Shown in pieces: positions 54,326 through 62,797 of a stretch of 64,000 nt of DNA. The stretch is taken from NCBI GenBank assembly GCA_046296415.1, contig JBKBLN010000004.1, positions 62,001 through 126,000 on the forward strand, in the 5' to 3' direction. The position numbers were made by a program, and so were the translations under genes. The notes below the pieces were generated by a model. That model was given only the letters and a program-made list of their open reading frames with translations. It was not told the DNA's origin and did not search any database. Positions within the stretch are counted from its first letter, which is position 1, and each line of letters starts with the position of its first letter. Origin of the DNA: CAYNRA01 sp046296415 (GTDB taxonomy: Bacteria > Bacteroidota > Bacteroidia > Cytophagales > Spirosomataceae).

Positions 54326-55942
54326 GTGAAGACTTTAAAATCTGATTTAGCAGTAATCGGTGCGGGTCCTGGTGGTATCATTTTGGCATTAGAATATGCA
54401 CATCTAAATCCGAATAAGCAGGTGATTTTGGTGGATTTAGAACCAAATACGCTCACCAACTCACTAGATGAGAGTATTCAAATAAATAATACCGTCAATC
54501 ACTACAGTCCGTATGAATTGACCAATAAAGGTTTTGGTGGCACTTCGTTAACTTGGGGTGGTCGGTGTGTTTCTTATGATGAAATTGATTTTTTAGACCG
54601 TGACTTTCTTCGAGAAAATTGTACTTGGGACTTAAATTACTTTCAAGATATTCAACAGTATTTTGATAGGGCATCTTTCTATTTTGAAGCAGGAGCTGGT
54701 AAATTTGATACGAATCAAATTAATGCATTGAGAAATAAAAGAATTGTTCCCAACTTCATCAATGGGGAGTTAATGGACACTCCAATTGAGCGTTGGAGTA
54801 TGCCGACTCGTTTTAATACGCGCTATAAAAACGAAATTTTAGAAAATTTAAATATTACGTTGCTTGAGGGTTTTTATGCAGATACGTTGTTTAAAAATAA
54901 TGTTAATGAAATAGAGTTTGTGATTTTGAAATCACAAAACGATACTAATAAACGAATAAAAATTGAATCGGAGAGTTTTGTTTTGGCTTGCGGTGCCCAA
55001 GAAACCACTCGATTGTTGTTGAAGAATCAAACGATCTTTAATGATAATTCCCCCAAATCATTAGGGAAGTTTTATCAAAGTCACCTTTCAGGTAAGATCG
55101 CCTCCATCAAATTTTATGGTAATCCGAAAGAAACCGTTTATGGCTTTGAAAAAGATGGTGAAGTGTATGTAAGACGAAGATTTCAGTTTTCAACGGATTT
55201 TTTATTAAATAAAAATTTATTAAATACTGCTTTTTGGCTGGATAATCCCCTATATTTTGATCCTTCTCACAAGAGTGGAGCTATGTCATTTATGTATTTG
55301 GCAATGATAACGCCTTGGTTAAAGAATAAGTTGGGCCCACCTGCCATGCGCTATTCTGTTACAAAAGGGAAGATCTACAAGGTAGGAAAACACCTTTGGA
55401 ATGTACTCAAGGATCTTCCTTTTTCTTTAACAATACCATTTACTATTTTTTATAAAAGATATTTAATGGAAAGGAAACTTCCGGGGATTTTCCTTTTTAA
55501 TAAGTCGAATATCTATGCGCTGCATTTTCATGCGGAGCAAGAGCCAAGAGAAGAGAATAAAATGGAATTGGAGAATGAGAAACTAGTCATTCACTATGAG
55601 CTTTCTGAGAAAGATATTGATTCAATTGTAAAGTCACATCATGAGTTAGATGCATACCTAAGGAAATGTGGGGTAGGTGAGTTGATTTATTGGTTCCCAG
55701 AACAAGATTTACATAAGGAAATTAAAGCAATGTCTAAAGATGGGATTCACCAAAATGGAACTACAAGAATGGCCATGACAAAGAAATTGGGTGTAGTGGA
55801 TTTTAACCTTAAAGTATTTGATACGACAAATTTATTTGTTTGTAGTAGTTCTACCTTTCCAACATCTAGTCAAGCAAACCCTACATTTATGATTGGTGCA
55901 ATTGCTGTTAAATTGGCAAAATATTTAAGTTATAAAAAGTGA
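54326..55942 (+). CDS. GMC-family FAD oxidoreductase
   Basis: This 538-aa flavoprotein has the dinucleotide-binding AVIGAGPGGIILALEYA (about residues 8-24), the GGTSLTWGGRC loop near 72-82, and the GMC C-terminal motif HQNGTTRMA followed by LFVCSSSTFPTSSQANPTFMIGAIAVKLA. The GTG at 54326 is the start. GMC enzymes oxidise alcohols; in a polysaccharide locus it may oxidise a sugar hydroxyl, an inference. The following aldo/keto reductase overlaps it by 4 bp, which suggests a shared pathway. Confidence 0.88.
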   Translation: MKTLKSDLAVIGAGPGGIILALEYAHLNPNKQVILVDLEPNTLTNSLDESIQINNTVNHYSPYELTNKGFGGTSLTWGGRCVSYDEIDFLDRDFLRENCTWDLNYFQDIQQYFDRASFYFEAGAGKFDTNQINALRNKRIVPNFINGELMDTPIERWSMPTRFNTRYKNEILENLNITLLEGFYADTLFKNNVNEIEFVILKSQNDTNKRIKIESESFVLACGAQETTRLLLKNQTIFNDNSPKSLGKFYQSHLSGKIASIKFYGNPKETVYGFEKDGEVYVRRRFQFSTDFLLNKNLLNTAFWLDNPLYFDPSHKSGAMSFMYLAMITPWLKNKLGPPAMRYSVTKGKIYKVGKHLWNVLKDLPFSLTIPFTIFYKRYLMERKLPGIFLFNKSNIYALHFHAEQEPREENKMELENEKLVIHYELSEKDIDSIVKSHHELDAYLRKCGVGELIYWFPEQDLHKEIKAMSKDGIHQNGTTRMAMTKKLGVVDFNLKVFDTTNLFVCSSSTFPTSSQANPTFMIGAIAVKLAKYLSYKK

Positions 55943-56745
55943 GAAGAGTAATTCTTGGTGAAAGTGAAATTGAAACATCAGTTCTGGGATTAGGGTGTTC
56001 AAAGATTCTGGGTTCTGTTGATAAAAATACTTCTCTTAAAGCTTTAAGGTTAGCATTAGATCATGGGATTACCCACTTTGATGTTGCTAGATCATATGGT
56101 TTTGGAGATGCTGAGAGATTAGTTGGTTCTTTTTTAAAAGGTGAAAGACATCGAGTAACTCTCGCATCAAAGTTTGGAATAGTTCCAGATTGGAAGGTAA
56201 AATATTTAAAACCACTAAAGCCCTTAGTAAGAGCTTTAAAACGTGTAACACACACTCAAAAAAATCATAGCCCAAATAAAATTGCAGTTGATTTAAATAA
56301 AAGAGTACATATTGATAGAAATTTTCTATTCAAATCTCTTGATAAATCACTAGAGGCTTTCAAAACGGATTATTTAGACGTTTTCATGGTTCATGATCCT
56401 TTGGAAACTTTGACTGGAATAGATGAAATATTGTTAGGGTTAGATATTGCAAAAAGAAATGGAAAAATCCGTTTGAATGGTATTGCAATTGATAAAGAGA
56501 GTTTTATTTCACACAGGGAGTATTTAAAATACTTTGATATCGTCCAAATGAATTTTGATATTGAAAAAAGAGACTTTGTAACTGATAGTAGTTGTATACA
56601 CTTTGGTGTGTCCTCTAATGATTTCATCATAGGTAATGTGGAAAATAAATTAGCTTACCTTAATGAAAAGTATCCCAATGATTTGATATTGATGTCGATG
56701 TTTAATGAGGATCATTTAATCCAGAATACGAAACTTTTTTTGTAA
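55939..56745 (+). CDS. Aldo/keto reductase family protein
   Basis: This 268-aa protein keeps the AKR catalytic set: Asp and Tyr in THFDVARSYGFGDAE (about residues 45-59), Lys in LASKFGI and His in VFMVHDPLE. It is shorter than the usual about 310-330 aa and the C-terminal NADPH-binding part looks reduced, ending LIQNTKLFL. Coupled by GTGA overlap to the GMC oxidoreductase, it could reduce the carbonyl the latter produces, giving net epimerisation of a hydroxyl. This is inference. Confidence 0.8.
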   Translation: MRRVILGESEIETSVLGLGCSKILGSVDKNTSLKALRLALDHGITHFDVARSYGFGDAERLVGSFLKGERHRVTLASKFGIVPDWKVKYLKPLKPLVRALKRVTHTQKNHSPNKIAVDLNKRVHIDRNFLFKSLDKSLEAFKTDYLDVFMVHDPLETLTGIDEILLGLDIAKRNGKIRLNGIAIDKESFISHREYLKYFDIVQMNFDIEKRDFVTDSSCIHFGVSSNDFIIGNVENKLAYLNEKYPNDLILMSMFNEDHLIQNTKLFL

Positions 56746-57570
56746 ATGATTTCTGTATTAATTCCCACAAAAAATGAGGAAAATGATTTAATGGGATGCT
56801 TAGACTCCTTGAAATGGTGTGATGATATTTACATTTTGGATTCATTTAGTACGGATAAAACGGAGGCTATAGCCAAAGAGTTTGGTACTCATTTTTATCA
56901 ACGTGTTTTTGACGATTACTCTTCACAGAAAAATTTTGGTTTAAATCATTTGCCTTTTAAGTACGATTGGATTCTATTATTGGATGCCGATGAACGTGTG
57001 CCTGAGGGGATGTTTGAATTGTGGTTGACTGAAATTTCGAAAGTAGACGTTTCTGTCGATGGATTTTTAATTCGTCGAAAGGATTATTTGTTTGGTCAAT
57101 GGCTAAAGCATTCTCAAATGACCAGCCATTATTTGCGTTTGATCCGAAAAGGTAAGGGTCAGTTTCATCGAGCGATCAATGAAGTACTTGAGGTAGAAGG
57201 TGAGGTAAAAACTCTGCCGGGTCATTTTGATCATTTTCCCTTTTCAAAGGGGATTGCGCATTGGATACAGAAACACAATGTGTATTCTTCCATGGAGGCC
57301 CAGCGATGGTACGATGAACAAAGTGGGCAATTTGATTTTTCAGTACGAAAAGCTTTGTTTTCAAAAACATTACCGGAACGCAGATATCATCAAAAGGGGC
57401 TATTTTATAAAGTTCCTTTTCGGCCATTTATAAAATTCATCTATTTGTATGTAGTCAAAAAGGGAATTTTAGATGGTTATCCAGGTTTGGTTGTGTCGAT
57501 ACTTCAGTCCATTTATGAATACTTTATAGTGCTGAAATCCAAAGAAATCCTCCTTCAAAATAAATCATGA
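56746..57570 (+). CDS. Family 2 glycosyltransferase (WaaE/KdtX-like)
   Basis: This 274-aa GT-A enzyme opens ISVLIPTKNEENDLMGCLDSL and has IYILDSFSTDKTEAIA, a QKNFGLNHLPF segment and the metal-binding LLLDADERVP (about residues 76-85), the arrangement of WaaE/KdtX-type transferases. The ATG abuts the previous stop. Acceptor and donor are unknown. Confidence 0.87.
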   Translation: MISVLIPTKNEENDLMGCLDSLKWCDDIYILDSFSTDKTEAIAKEFGTHFYQRVFDDYSSQKNFGLNHLPFKYDWILLLDADERVPEGMFELWLTEISKVDVSVDGFLIRRKDYLFGQWLKHSQMTSHYLRLIRKGKGQFHRAINEVLEVEGEVKTLPGHFDHFPFSKGIAHWIQKHNVYSSMEAQRWYDEQSGQFDFSVRKALFSKTLPERRYHQKGLFYKVPFRPFIKFIYLYVVKKGILDGYPGLVVSILQSIYEYFIVLKSKEILLQNKS

Positions 57571-58808
57571 AAATTTTAGTGTACGGTATCAATTATTTTC
57601 CGGAGCTCACGGGTTCTGGGAAGTACACCAGTGAGGCCTGCTCTGGCTGGGCGAGGATGGGGCATGAGGTGGAAGTGATCACCACCCACCCGTATTATCC
57701 GGCTTGGCGCGTGCAGGATGCGTATCGAGGAAAAGGATGGTTCAGCGAGACCATCGAGGGTGTAACAGTCCATCGAGCCCCAGCCTATGTTCCCAAGCAA
57801 GTAACCGCCGCTTCACGTATAGTACTTGAGGTTAGTTTTGTGCTCAGCTCCTTGGTGTATTGGATCCCGCTGTTGTTTAAGAAAAAGCCCGATGTCGTGT
57901 TGGTGGTGTCGCCTCCGTTTCAATTAGGCTTCATGGGGTATCTCTTCCAAGCTCTGACGGGTACCCGGTGGGTGTACCATATTCAAGATTTACAAGTGGA
58001 TATCGTGCAAGACATGGGAATGATCCAGCAGCCCCGTTTGCTCAAGTTCTTATTTTCCTGTGAACGGTTTTTGTTCAATAAAGCCACCTGGGTATCGACG
58101 ATTAGTGAAGGGATGAAGGCCAAGATTTTATCTAAAGGCATCGATCCCGCCAAGGTCATATCCTTCCCCAACTGGGTGGATACCGATAAAGTGTATCCCT
58201 CTTCTGTCAATCTGCGCACAGAGCTGGGGTATTCGGTACATGACTTTATCGTTCAATATTCCGGCACCATCGCAGAAAAACAAGGGCTGGATCAACTCAT
58301 TCCGGTCGCCAAAACGTTACCTCAGGTTCAGTTTATGGTGGTTGGAGAAGGGGGATACAAGGCTACTTTTCAAACGTTGGTTCAAGCCTCCGGCCTAACC
58401 AACATTCGGTTTTTTCCTTTGCAGCCGATCGAGAAACTATCGGCTTCGCTGGCCACGGCGGATGTGCATTTGGTCTTGCAGAAACGGGCCGCCTCCGACC
58501 TCGTTTTGCCATCTAAGCTCACCGGAATCTTAGCAGCAGGTGGGTGTGCTCTGGTGACGGCTGAATCGGGTACTTCGTTGCATCAATTAATAAAAGAAGG
58601 GAATATGGGTATTCTGATCGAACCGGAATCGATCGCAGCCTTGGTTCACGGAATTCAAAAGGCCCAAGTCGAGGATCTTTCTGTTTACCAGCAAAACGCC
58701 CGGAGATTTGCTGAGCAACATCTCGACAAAGACGCTATTTTGCAACGGTGGCTGCATGACGTCGATGTTTCCACCACCGTCAATCATTCCCAAGGCGTAT
58801 TGGCCTGA
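57567..58808 (+). CDS. WcaI/WbuB-like family 4 glycosyltransferase
   Basis: This 413-aa GT-B enzyme matches the colanic acid WcaI/WbuB group: KILVYGINYFPELTGSGKYT (residues 2-21), WARMGHEVEVITTHPYYPAW, WVYHIQDLQVDIVQDMGMI and LVLPSKLTGILAAGGCAL (about 306-323). Base composition returns to that of the chromosome here, so the AT-rich island ends at or just before this gene. ATGA overlap with the previous gene keeps it in the operon. Confidence 0.88.
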   Translation: MKILVYGINYFPELTGSGKYTSEACSGWARMGHEVEVITTHPYYPAWRVQDAYRGKGWFSETIEGVTVHRAPAYVPKQVTAASRIVLEVSFVLSSLVYWIPLLFKKKPDVVLVVSPPFQLGFMGYLFQALTGTRWVYHIQDLQVDIVQDMGMIQQPRLLKFLFSCERFLFNKATWVSTISEGMKAKILSKGIDPAKVISFPNWVDTDKVYPSSVNLRTELGYSVHDFIVQYSGTIAEKQGLDQLIPVAKTLPQVQFMVVGEGGYKATFQTLVQASGLTNIRFFPLQPIEKLSASLATADVHLVLQKRAASDLVLPSKLTGILAAGGCALVTAESGTSLHQLIKEGNMGILIEPESIAALVHGIQKAQVEDLSVYQQNARRFAEQHLDKDAILQRWLHDVDVSTTVNHSQGVLA

Positions 58809-58815
58809 TACTGTC

Positions 58816-59220
58816 GTGAACCGATCACTGAAATTTGTTCTTGATTTATTTAAAGTCCTCCTAATCTTGGTGGTTGGCTACCTTAGTTGGCGGCCTAGCC
58901 CGATGATGGAGGAGATCCCCTGGATCCCGTCGTTTCTTGGGATTTGGGCCGATGAGTTTGTTCGGGCCCGCACTGCGGTGCCGTTTGTGGCCTTGGGTTT
59001 TTTGAATGGCCTCACGCAGGTCGTTCGGAAGGCCGGTATTGTCGACTTCGCCCGCTCTGCCCTGGCCTATTTAGGGTTGGCGGTGGTGGTGGAGTTAGTA
59101 CAGGTGTTTATTCCCTCCCGCCATTGCGATGTCCAGGACATGCTGTGGGCGGTGCTAGGGACCATGCTGGGTCAGGCTCCTGGGTTGGCGTATGTCCGCC
59201 ACCAAGACAAGACCCTTTAA
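58816..59220 (+). CDS. VanZ-family membrane protein
   Basis: This protein of about 134 aa has three or four membrane helices and the VanZ-like C-terminal pattern VVELVQVFIPSRHCDVQDMLWAVLGTMLGQ. I start it at the GTG at 58816, just after the previous stop; an ATG at 58765 inside the previous gene would give a longer product. VanZ-like proteins often accompany polysaccharide loci; their function is unclear. Confidence 0.75.
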   Translation: MNRSLKFVLDLFKVLLILVVGYLSWRPSPMMEEIPWIPSFLGIWADEFVRARTAVPFVALGFLNGLTQVVRKAGIVDFARSALAYLGLAVVVELVQVFIPSRHCDVQDMLWAVLGTMLGQAPGLAYVRHQDKTL

Positions 59221-59272
59221 TGTCGTATTTTCCCCAATTTTTTTATTCATTTTTTCCAAACAACCAGTGTGT

Positions 59273-60331
59273 ATGAAAAATCTACGTAATGCCTCAGCTT
59301 TGTGGCTGTTGGCCCTGGGCTTGTCGGTCGCGTTCCAAGCCTGTAAACCCAAAGAACCGGAGGTAATCGAGCCCGATGTAGCGGCGTTGAACAACATCCA
59401 GCCTCCTACCGTAACCCAAACCCAACCCCAGGCCGTTTCCTCTACTGTGGGTGTGGTTGCGCCATCGGCTGCGGCTACTGCCTCCATCACGGCCTTGACA
59501 ACCGGTGCTGTCACTAGCCCGGCGGCGCAGCAGGCTTCCGCCAACGTGCAAACGGCATTGGGTACCACCAGTCCTACCGCGGTAACATCTGCCTTTACGC
59601 CGGCCATCGCCACGAGCTTTGCGGCTACAGGAACCTTACCTGCAGGTCTGCAAGCTCAAATGCAAGCGTTGGTAAGCAACCCGGCTATGGCGGCGTACTT
59701 GCCAACCTTAACTCGCCCGACTGTCAACGGCTCCCCGGTGAGTAGTTCCTTGCCGACCGGTGACGTCATTGATTCAGAAACCATCTTTGATGCTCCCGTC
59801 GCATTTGCAACAGCTGCGACGGCCAATGATGCATGTTTTGCAGCTGCTCAAGCTGCACTAGATGTTGTTTTAGCGCGTTTGGATGCCTCTCGCTCACAAC
59901 AAGAAGCTGTAGTGAATACGGCATTTACAACACGTGAGACAGCAATTACAGCCTCTTCTGCCGCTTGTACGGCCTCTGTAACCCAGGCTACCACAACCCG
60001 CAATACCGAAGGATTGGCGGTATTGAATGCCACCCTCACTAGCGTGAATAGCTTGAGAGCTGCCGGAACCATTACCGCGGCTCAAGCGGATTTGTTTACC
60101 GTGTTTGCGTATGCGGTGTTCGTTGGAAACCTACAAGCCAGCTTTGCCTTGGATACTGCTGAGAAAGCCCGTTGTGCACGGGTTCGTACGTTGGAGTTGG
60201 CTGAAGCTACTAGAGTTCGTACAGTAGACTTAGCAAATATCGCTTCTGCATTTGGCACGACAAGAGCCAATGCAACAGAGGAATATAGAAAAGCGGTTGC
60301 AGTCTGCCACAACCAAGGTTCAGGTAACTAA
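59273..60331 (+). CDS. Ala/Thr-rich lipoprotein of unknown function
   Basis: This 352-aa protein has a lipoprotein signal (WLLALGLSVAFQAC, Cys about residue 23). A low-complexity Ala/Thr/Val-rich half (about 30-180) is followed by a helical half with four well-spaced cysteines in NDACFAA, SSAACTAS, EKARCARVR and AVAVCHNQ, which could form disulfides along a coiled coil. No known domain is recognised. The ATG at 59273 gives the signal peptide. It lies 7 bp before the first YjbH-like gene, suggesting a shared surface role. Confidence 0.7.
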   Translation: MKNLRNASALWLLALGLSVAFQACKPKEPEVIEPDVAALNNIQPPTVTQTQPQAVSSTVGVVAPSAAATASITALTTGAVTSPAAQQASANVQTALGTTSPTAVTSAFTPAIATSFAATGTLPAGLQAQMQALVSNPAMAAYLPTLTRPTVNGSPVSSSLPTGDVIDSETIFDAPVAFATAATANDACFAAAQAALDVVLARLDASRSQQEAVVNTAFTTRETAITASSAACTASVTQATTTRNTEGLAVLNATLTSVNSLRAAGTITAAQADLFTVFAYAVFVGNLQASFALDTAEKARCARVRTLELAEATRVRTVDLANIASAFGTTRANATEEYRKAVAVCHNQGSGN

Positions 60332-60338
60332 GATTTTT

Positions 60339-61148
60339 ATGACTTTTTTGAGCAATATGATGTTTGGTACGACAAGGGGCGGCTTCTGGCTGCCTTTTGT
60401 CTTTTTCTTTATTGTCACGGCGGTAGGGTTTGGGCAAGTCACTGTTTCGGGGAAAAAAGGCTTGCTCATGATTCCCACGGCCGAGGTACTAGAGGATGGA
60501 ACCTTCTCATTAATGGGGGCTTACATTCCTGAAAAACAGAGATTCGGAGGCAGGCCAGGTTACAACAATCAGATTATTGCGGGGTCCTTGACCGTATTGC
60601 CGCGATTGTCGGTTCACTTTCAATTCATTCACGATCGTCCTACCGGAAACCTTCCGGTTCGTCCGCAAGGATTAGGCGATCGTCAGTTGGACTTTACGTA
60701 TTTGATGGTCAAAGAAAAGGATTGGCGGCCATCGGTTGCGTTGGCGGCTACCTTTCCCATCAGCAAGTTTGCACCCACTTCTTCCACCGCGCTGGTGGCC
60801 ACCAAACACTGGGAGGTCATGAGCGACTGGCAGATTCAGGGCACATTAGGCTATGGCGTACCTGTGTATTTTTATCGGGACGAAAGCAATTTGAACAACT
60901 ACAACTTCCTCACCAAGGTTCGGTTAGGTCGAAAAGACCGTGACGACTATTTGGTAGGAGGATTTGGCGGTCTAAAAGTCTCGTACCGTCACCATGCCGG
61001 ATTGATGGCGGAGTGGACGGGGCAGCAATTTCATGTAGGGGCGTACGCCACTGTGGCCAAGCGATTGACTCTTCAGGGGGGGCGCTTGTCGGCCGGGGCA
61101 TGGATGGCCTCGGTGTCTTATCAAACCCCCTTAGTGAAGTCGAAATGA
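60339..61148 (+). CDS. YjbH-like outer-membrane protein, first half
   Basis: This 269-aa exported protein has a hydrophobic leader ending VGFGQ and then VSGKKGLLMIPTAEVLEDGTFSL, FIHDRPTGNLPVRPQGLGDRQLDFTYLM and a run of beta strands, as in the first half of YjbH, a barrel protein tied to exopolysaccharide secretion. In YjbH of enterobacteria both halves are in one chain of about 700 aa; here the next gene carries the rest. ATGA overlap with that gene. Confidence 0.78.
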   Translation: MTFLSNMMFGTTRGGFWLPFVFFFIVTAVGFGQVTVSGKKGLLMIPTAEVLEDGTFSLMGAYIPEKQRFGGRPGYNNQIIAGSLTVLPRLSVHFQFIHDRPTGNLPVRPQGLGDRQLDFTYLMVKEKDWRPSVALAATFPISKFAPTSSTALVATKHWEVMSDWQIQGTLGYGVPVYFYRDESNLNNYNFLTKVRLGRKDRDDYLVGGFGGLKVSYRHHAGLMAEWTGQQFHVGAYATVAKRLTLQGGRLSAGAWMASVSYQTPLVKSK

Positions 61149-62212
61149 AAAAAAGCATCATCTTCCTACTGGCCTGGGTTGGCGCATGGCCATCCCTCGC
61201 CCAATGGGAACACGTTGACAGTTCGGGAAATACCGTCGCCTATGAGCAGCGGTTGTACCGAGATCCCCAACGGGGGATTCCACAACCTGTGGTGGGCAGA
61301 ACGTACATTCCTCGCATTTGGGGGGTGCCGTTGGCTCGCTTTACCCGCACCGACAACGGCTGGGACGTTGCGGCGGTGGATCAACCCACCGACTGGTCGG
61401 ACAACGCCCGTACGGGCCGGACTCACCGGTGGGATTTTTCGCTATTGCCTACTTTTACGGCGCAATTCGGAAACTTTAATCAGCCTATCGAATCGAAAAC
61501 CACGCTTTTATTGCAAACCCATGTGGTCTTGGCTAAGGGATTGCAGTTTCAGGGCAGTGTGGTCTTGCCGCTCCAAAATTCGTTGGATGGGCAGCCCAAT
61601 GAGATTCGGTTCGGGCCTAGTTTTTTGAACTATTTAACTCGTGTCGGCAGCCGCCATTTTGTGCTGGCGTCGGCGGGGTATTTCTATACAGACCAGTACG
61701 GCGTGAATGTACAATACCGGAACTGGTCGCCTACTCGGCGTTTCAACTGGGGGGCAGAGGTATCGCAGTCGGGAACGTATTTTTTCTTCCAGGATGGGCA
61801 GTACCACGGTCCGTTGGACCAACTGATGGCCTTGGGGTATGCTAGTTATCGGCTACCGAGGCCGGATGTCACCTTACAGGTGATTGGAGGGCAGTTTTTA
61901 TTTGGGGATCGCGGAGTGCGTGCCGAAATGATTCGGCAATTCACGCACGTAGACGTTGGGTTTTGGGGAGCATACACACGAAATGGAGCTACGGTTGGGT
62001 TTCATTTGGCAGTTCCTCTTTTCCCAGCGTTTCTGCGAAAAGCTCCAGTACTCCAAGGCCGCGGCGCCACCGCACCCCGCCTTCGGATGTCCGAGGAGTT
62101 CCGCTGGGAATATAACTACACCCGAGGCTTCCAAATCGCCGAACGCTACCGCCTCGGCTTCCGGTTAGACGAAAGGTTGAGGATGTATGAACGAAGAGTG
62201 GTGGGTTTGTAG
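61145..62212 (+). CDS. YjbH-like outer-membrane protein, second half
   Basis: This 355-aa protein has a signal peptide (SIIFLLAWVGAWPSLAQ) and YjbH C-terminal-like sequence: LARFTRTDNGWDVAAVD, a long barrel, and HVDVGFWGAYTRNGATVGFHLAVPLFP (about residues 270-296). It starts within the stop of the preceding YjbH-like gene. Its third-position codon use and context tie it to polysaccharide secretion. No terminator other than the palindrome at 62214 follows it. Confidence 0.75.
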   Translation: MKKSIIFLLAWVGAWPSLAQWEHVDSSGNTVAYEQRLYRDPQRGIPQPVVGRTYIPRIWGVPLARFTRTDNGWDVAAVDQPTDWSDNARTGRTHRWDFSLLPTFTAQFGNFNQPIESKTTLLLQTHVVLAKGLQFQGSVVLPLQNSLDGQPNEIRFGPSFLNYLTRVGSRHFVLASAGYFYTDQYGVNVQYRNWSPTRRFNWGAEVSQSGTYFFFQDGQYHGPLDQLMALGYASYRLPRPDVTLQVIGGQFLFGDRGVRAEMIRQFTHVDVGFWGAYTRNGATVGFHLAVPLFPAFLRKAPVLQGRGATAPRLRMSEEFRWEYNYTRGFQIAERYRLGFRLDERLRMYERRVVGL

Positions 62213-62213
62213 G

Positions 62214-62231
62214 GTCAGGGCATGCCCTGAC
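62214..62231. repeat. 18-bp perfect palindrome
   Basis: GTCAGGGCATGCCCTGAC, two bases after the stop of the YjbH-like gene. It has no T-run and could be a REP-like element or a protein-binding site. Confidence 0.6.
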
Positions 62232-62280
62232 TGATAGGAGGGCAGGTAGGAAATGAGAGATGAATGAATGCTAATCGATT

Positions 62281-62341
62281 CCGTTCGGTTGTATTTGTAG
62301 AGACGTAGCAATGCTACGTCTCTACAAATACAACCGAACGG
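62281..62341. repeat. 61-bp perfect inverted repeat
   Basis: Two perfect 30-bp arms (62281-62310 and 62312-62341) around one central base. The core GTAGAGACGTAGCA and its complement is a palindromic repeat; the outer arms CCGTTCGGTTGTATTT extend it. Part of the outer sequence recurs once more at 62341-62354 (GCTACGTCTCTAC). Confidence 0.9.
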
Positions 62342-62436
62342 CTACGTCTCTACCGTGTAAAATCGCACATTTGGCGGGTATTACCAGGTCGCACCTACGG
62401 AGCTTGTCCGGTCTTGGGTCCATTGCTCATTTGCTA

Positions 62437-62467
62437 CAAACGGAGGGCTCCGATGGAGCCGTTTGTC
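62437..62467. repeat. REP-like hairpin
   Basis: ACAAACGG and GCTCC on the left pair with GGAGCCGTTTGT on the right, apart from a 3-nt bulge. Stands alone among several short palindromes in a 585-bp region without genes. Confidence 0.6.
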
Positions 62468-62581
62468 GCCAAATCATCTCTTCTCGGTGTGTTTCCATTG
62501 GGAAAATAGTATCAAGCCATTTTTGGCTTAGTTGCCCTAGTTATTCAAGGGTCATACCACGTAACGATGTTAATTCATAAT

Positions 62582-62755
62582 TCAATCTCGTTTAGTTAGT
62601 GGATTCTTCCACGAAGTAGCCCATGATTACGGCCCTTCAGGCATTTTTTTGCTAGGGTTTGTGCCATTTTCCTAACCTGTGAAGGCTAGGTTATTGATTA
62701 AGCACTGTTGGTGCTGGATTAAAGCAGCTAGGTAAAATTCCTTAACTAAACGACC
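62582..62755. repeat. 168-bp dispersed MITE-like repeat, copy 2
   Basis: Aligns along its full length with the repeat at 22585-22762 at roughly 90% identity by eye. Ends TCGTTTAGTTA and its complement are kept; the internal hairpins carry substitutions (for example AGCACT/GGTGCT with a G-T pair). It is followed by about five AATTCAT heptamers leading into the next gene. Confidence 0.8.
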
Positions 62756-62792
62756 ATAATTCATAATTCATAATTCATAATTCATAATTCAA
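62756..62792. repeat. AATTCAT heptamer tandem repeat
   Basis: About five copies of AATTCAT in a row between the 168-bp repeat and the signal-peptide-like codons of the following gene. Same heptamer class as near 22.7 kb, where it borders the other repeat copy. Confidence 0.8.
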
Positions 62793-62797
62793 CTTAC

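Noticed and set aside
62311..62580. Small gene between the palindrome and repeat copy 2
   Set aside because: The frame starts inside the palindrome and reads through REP-like hairpins; no protein-like composition.
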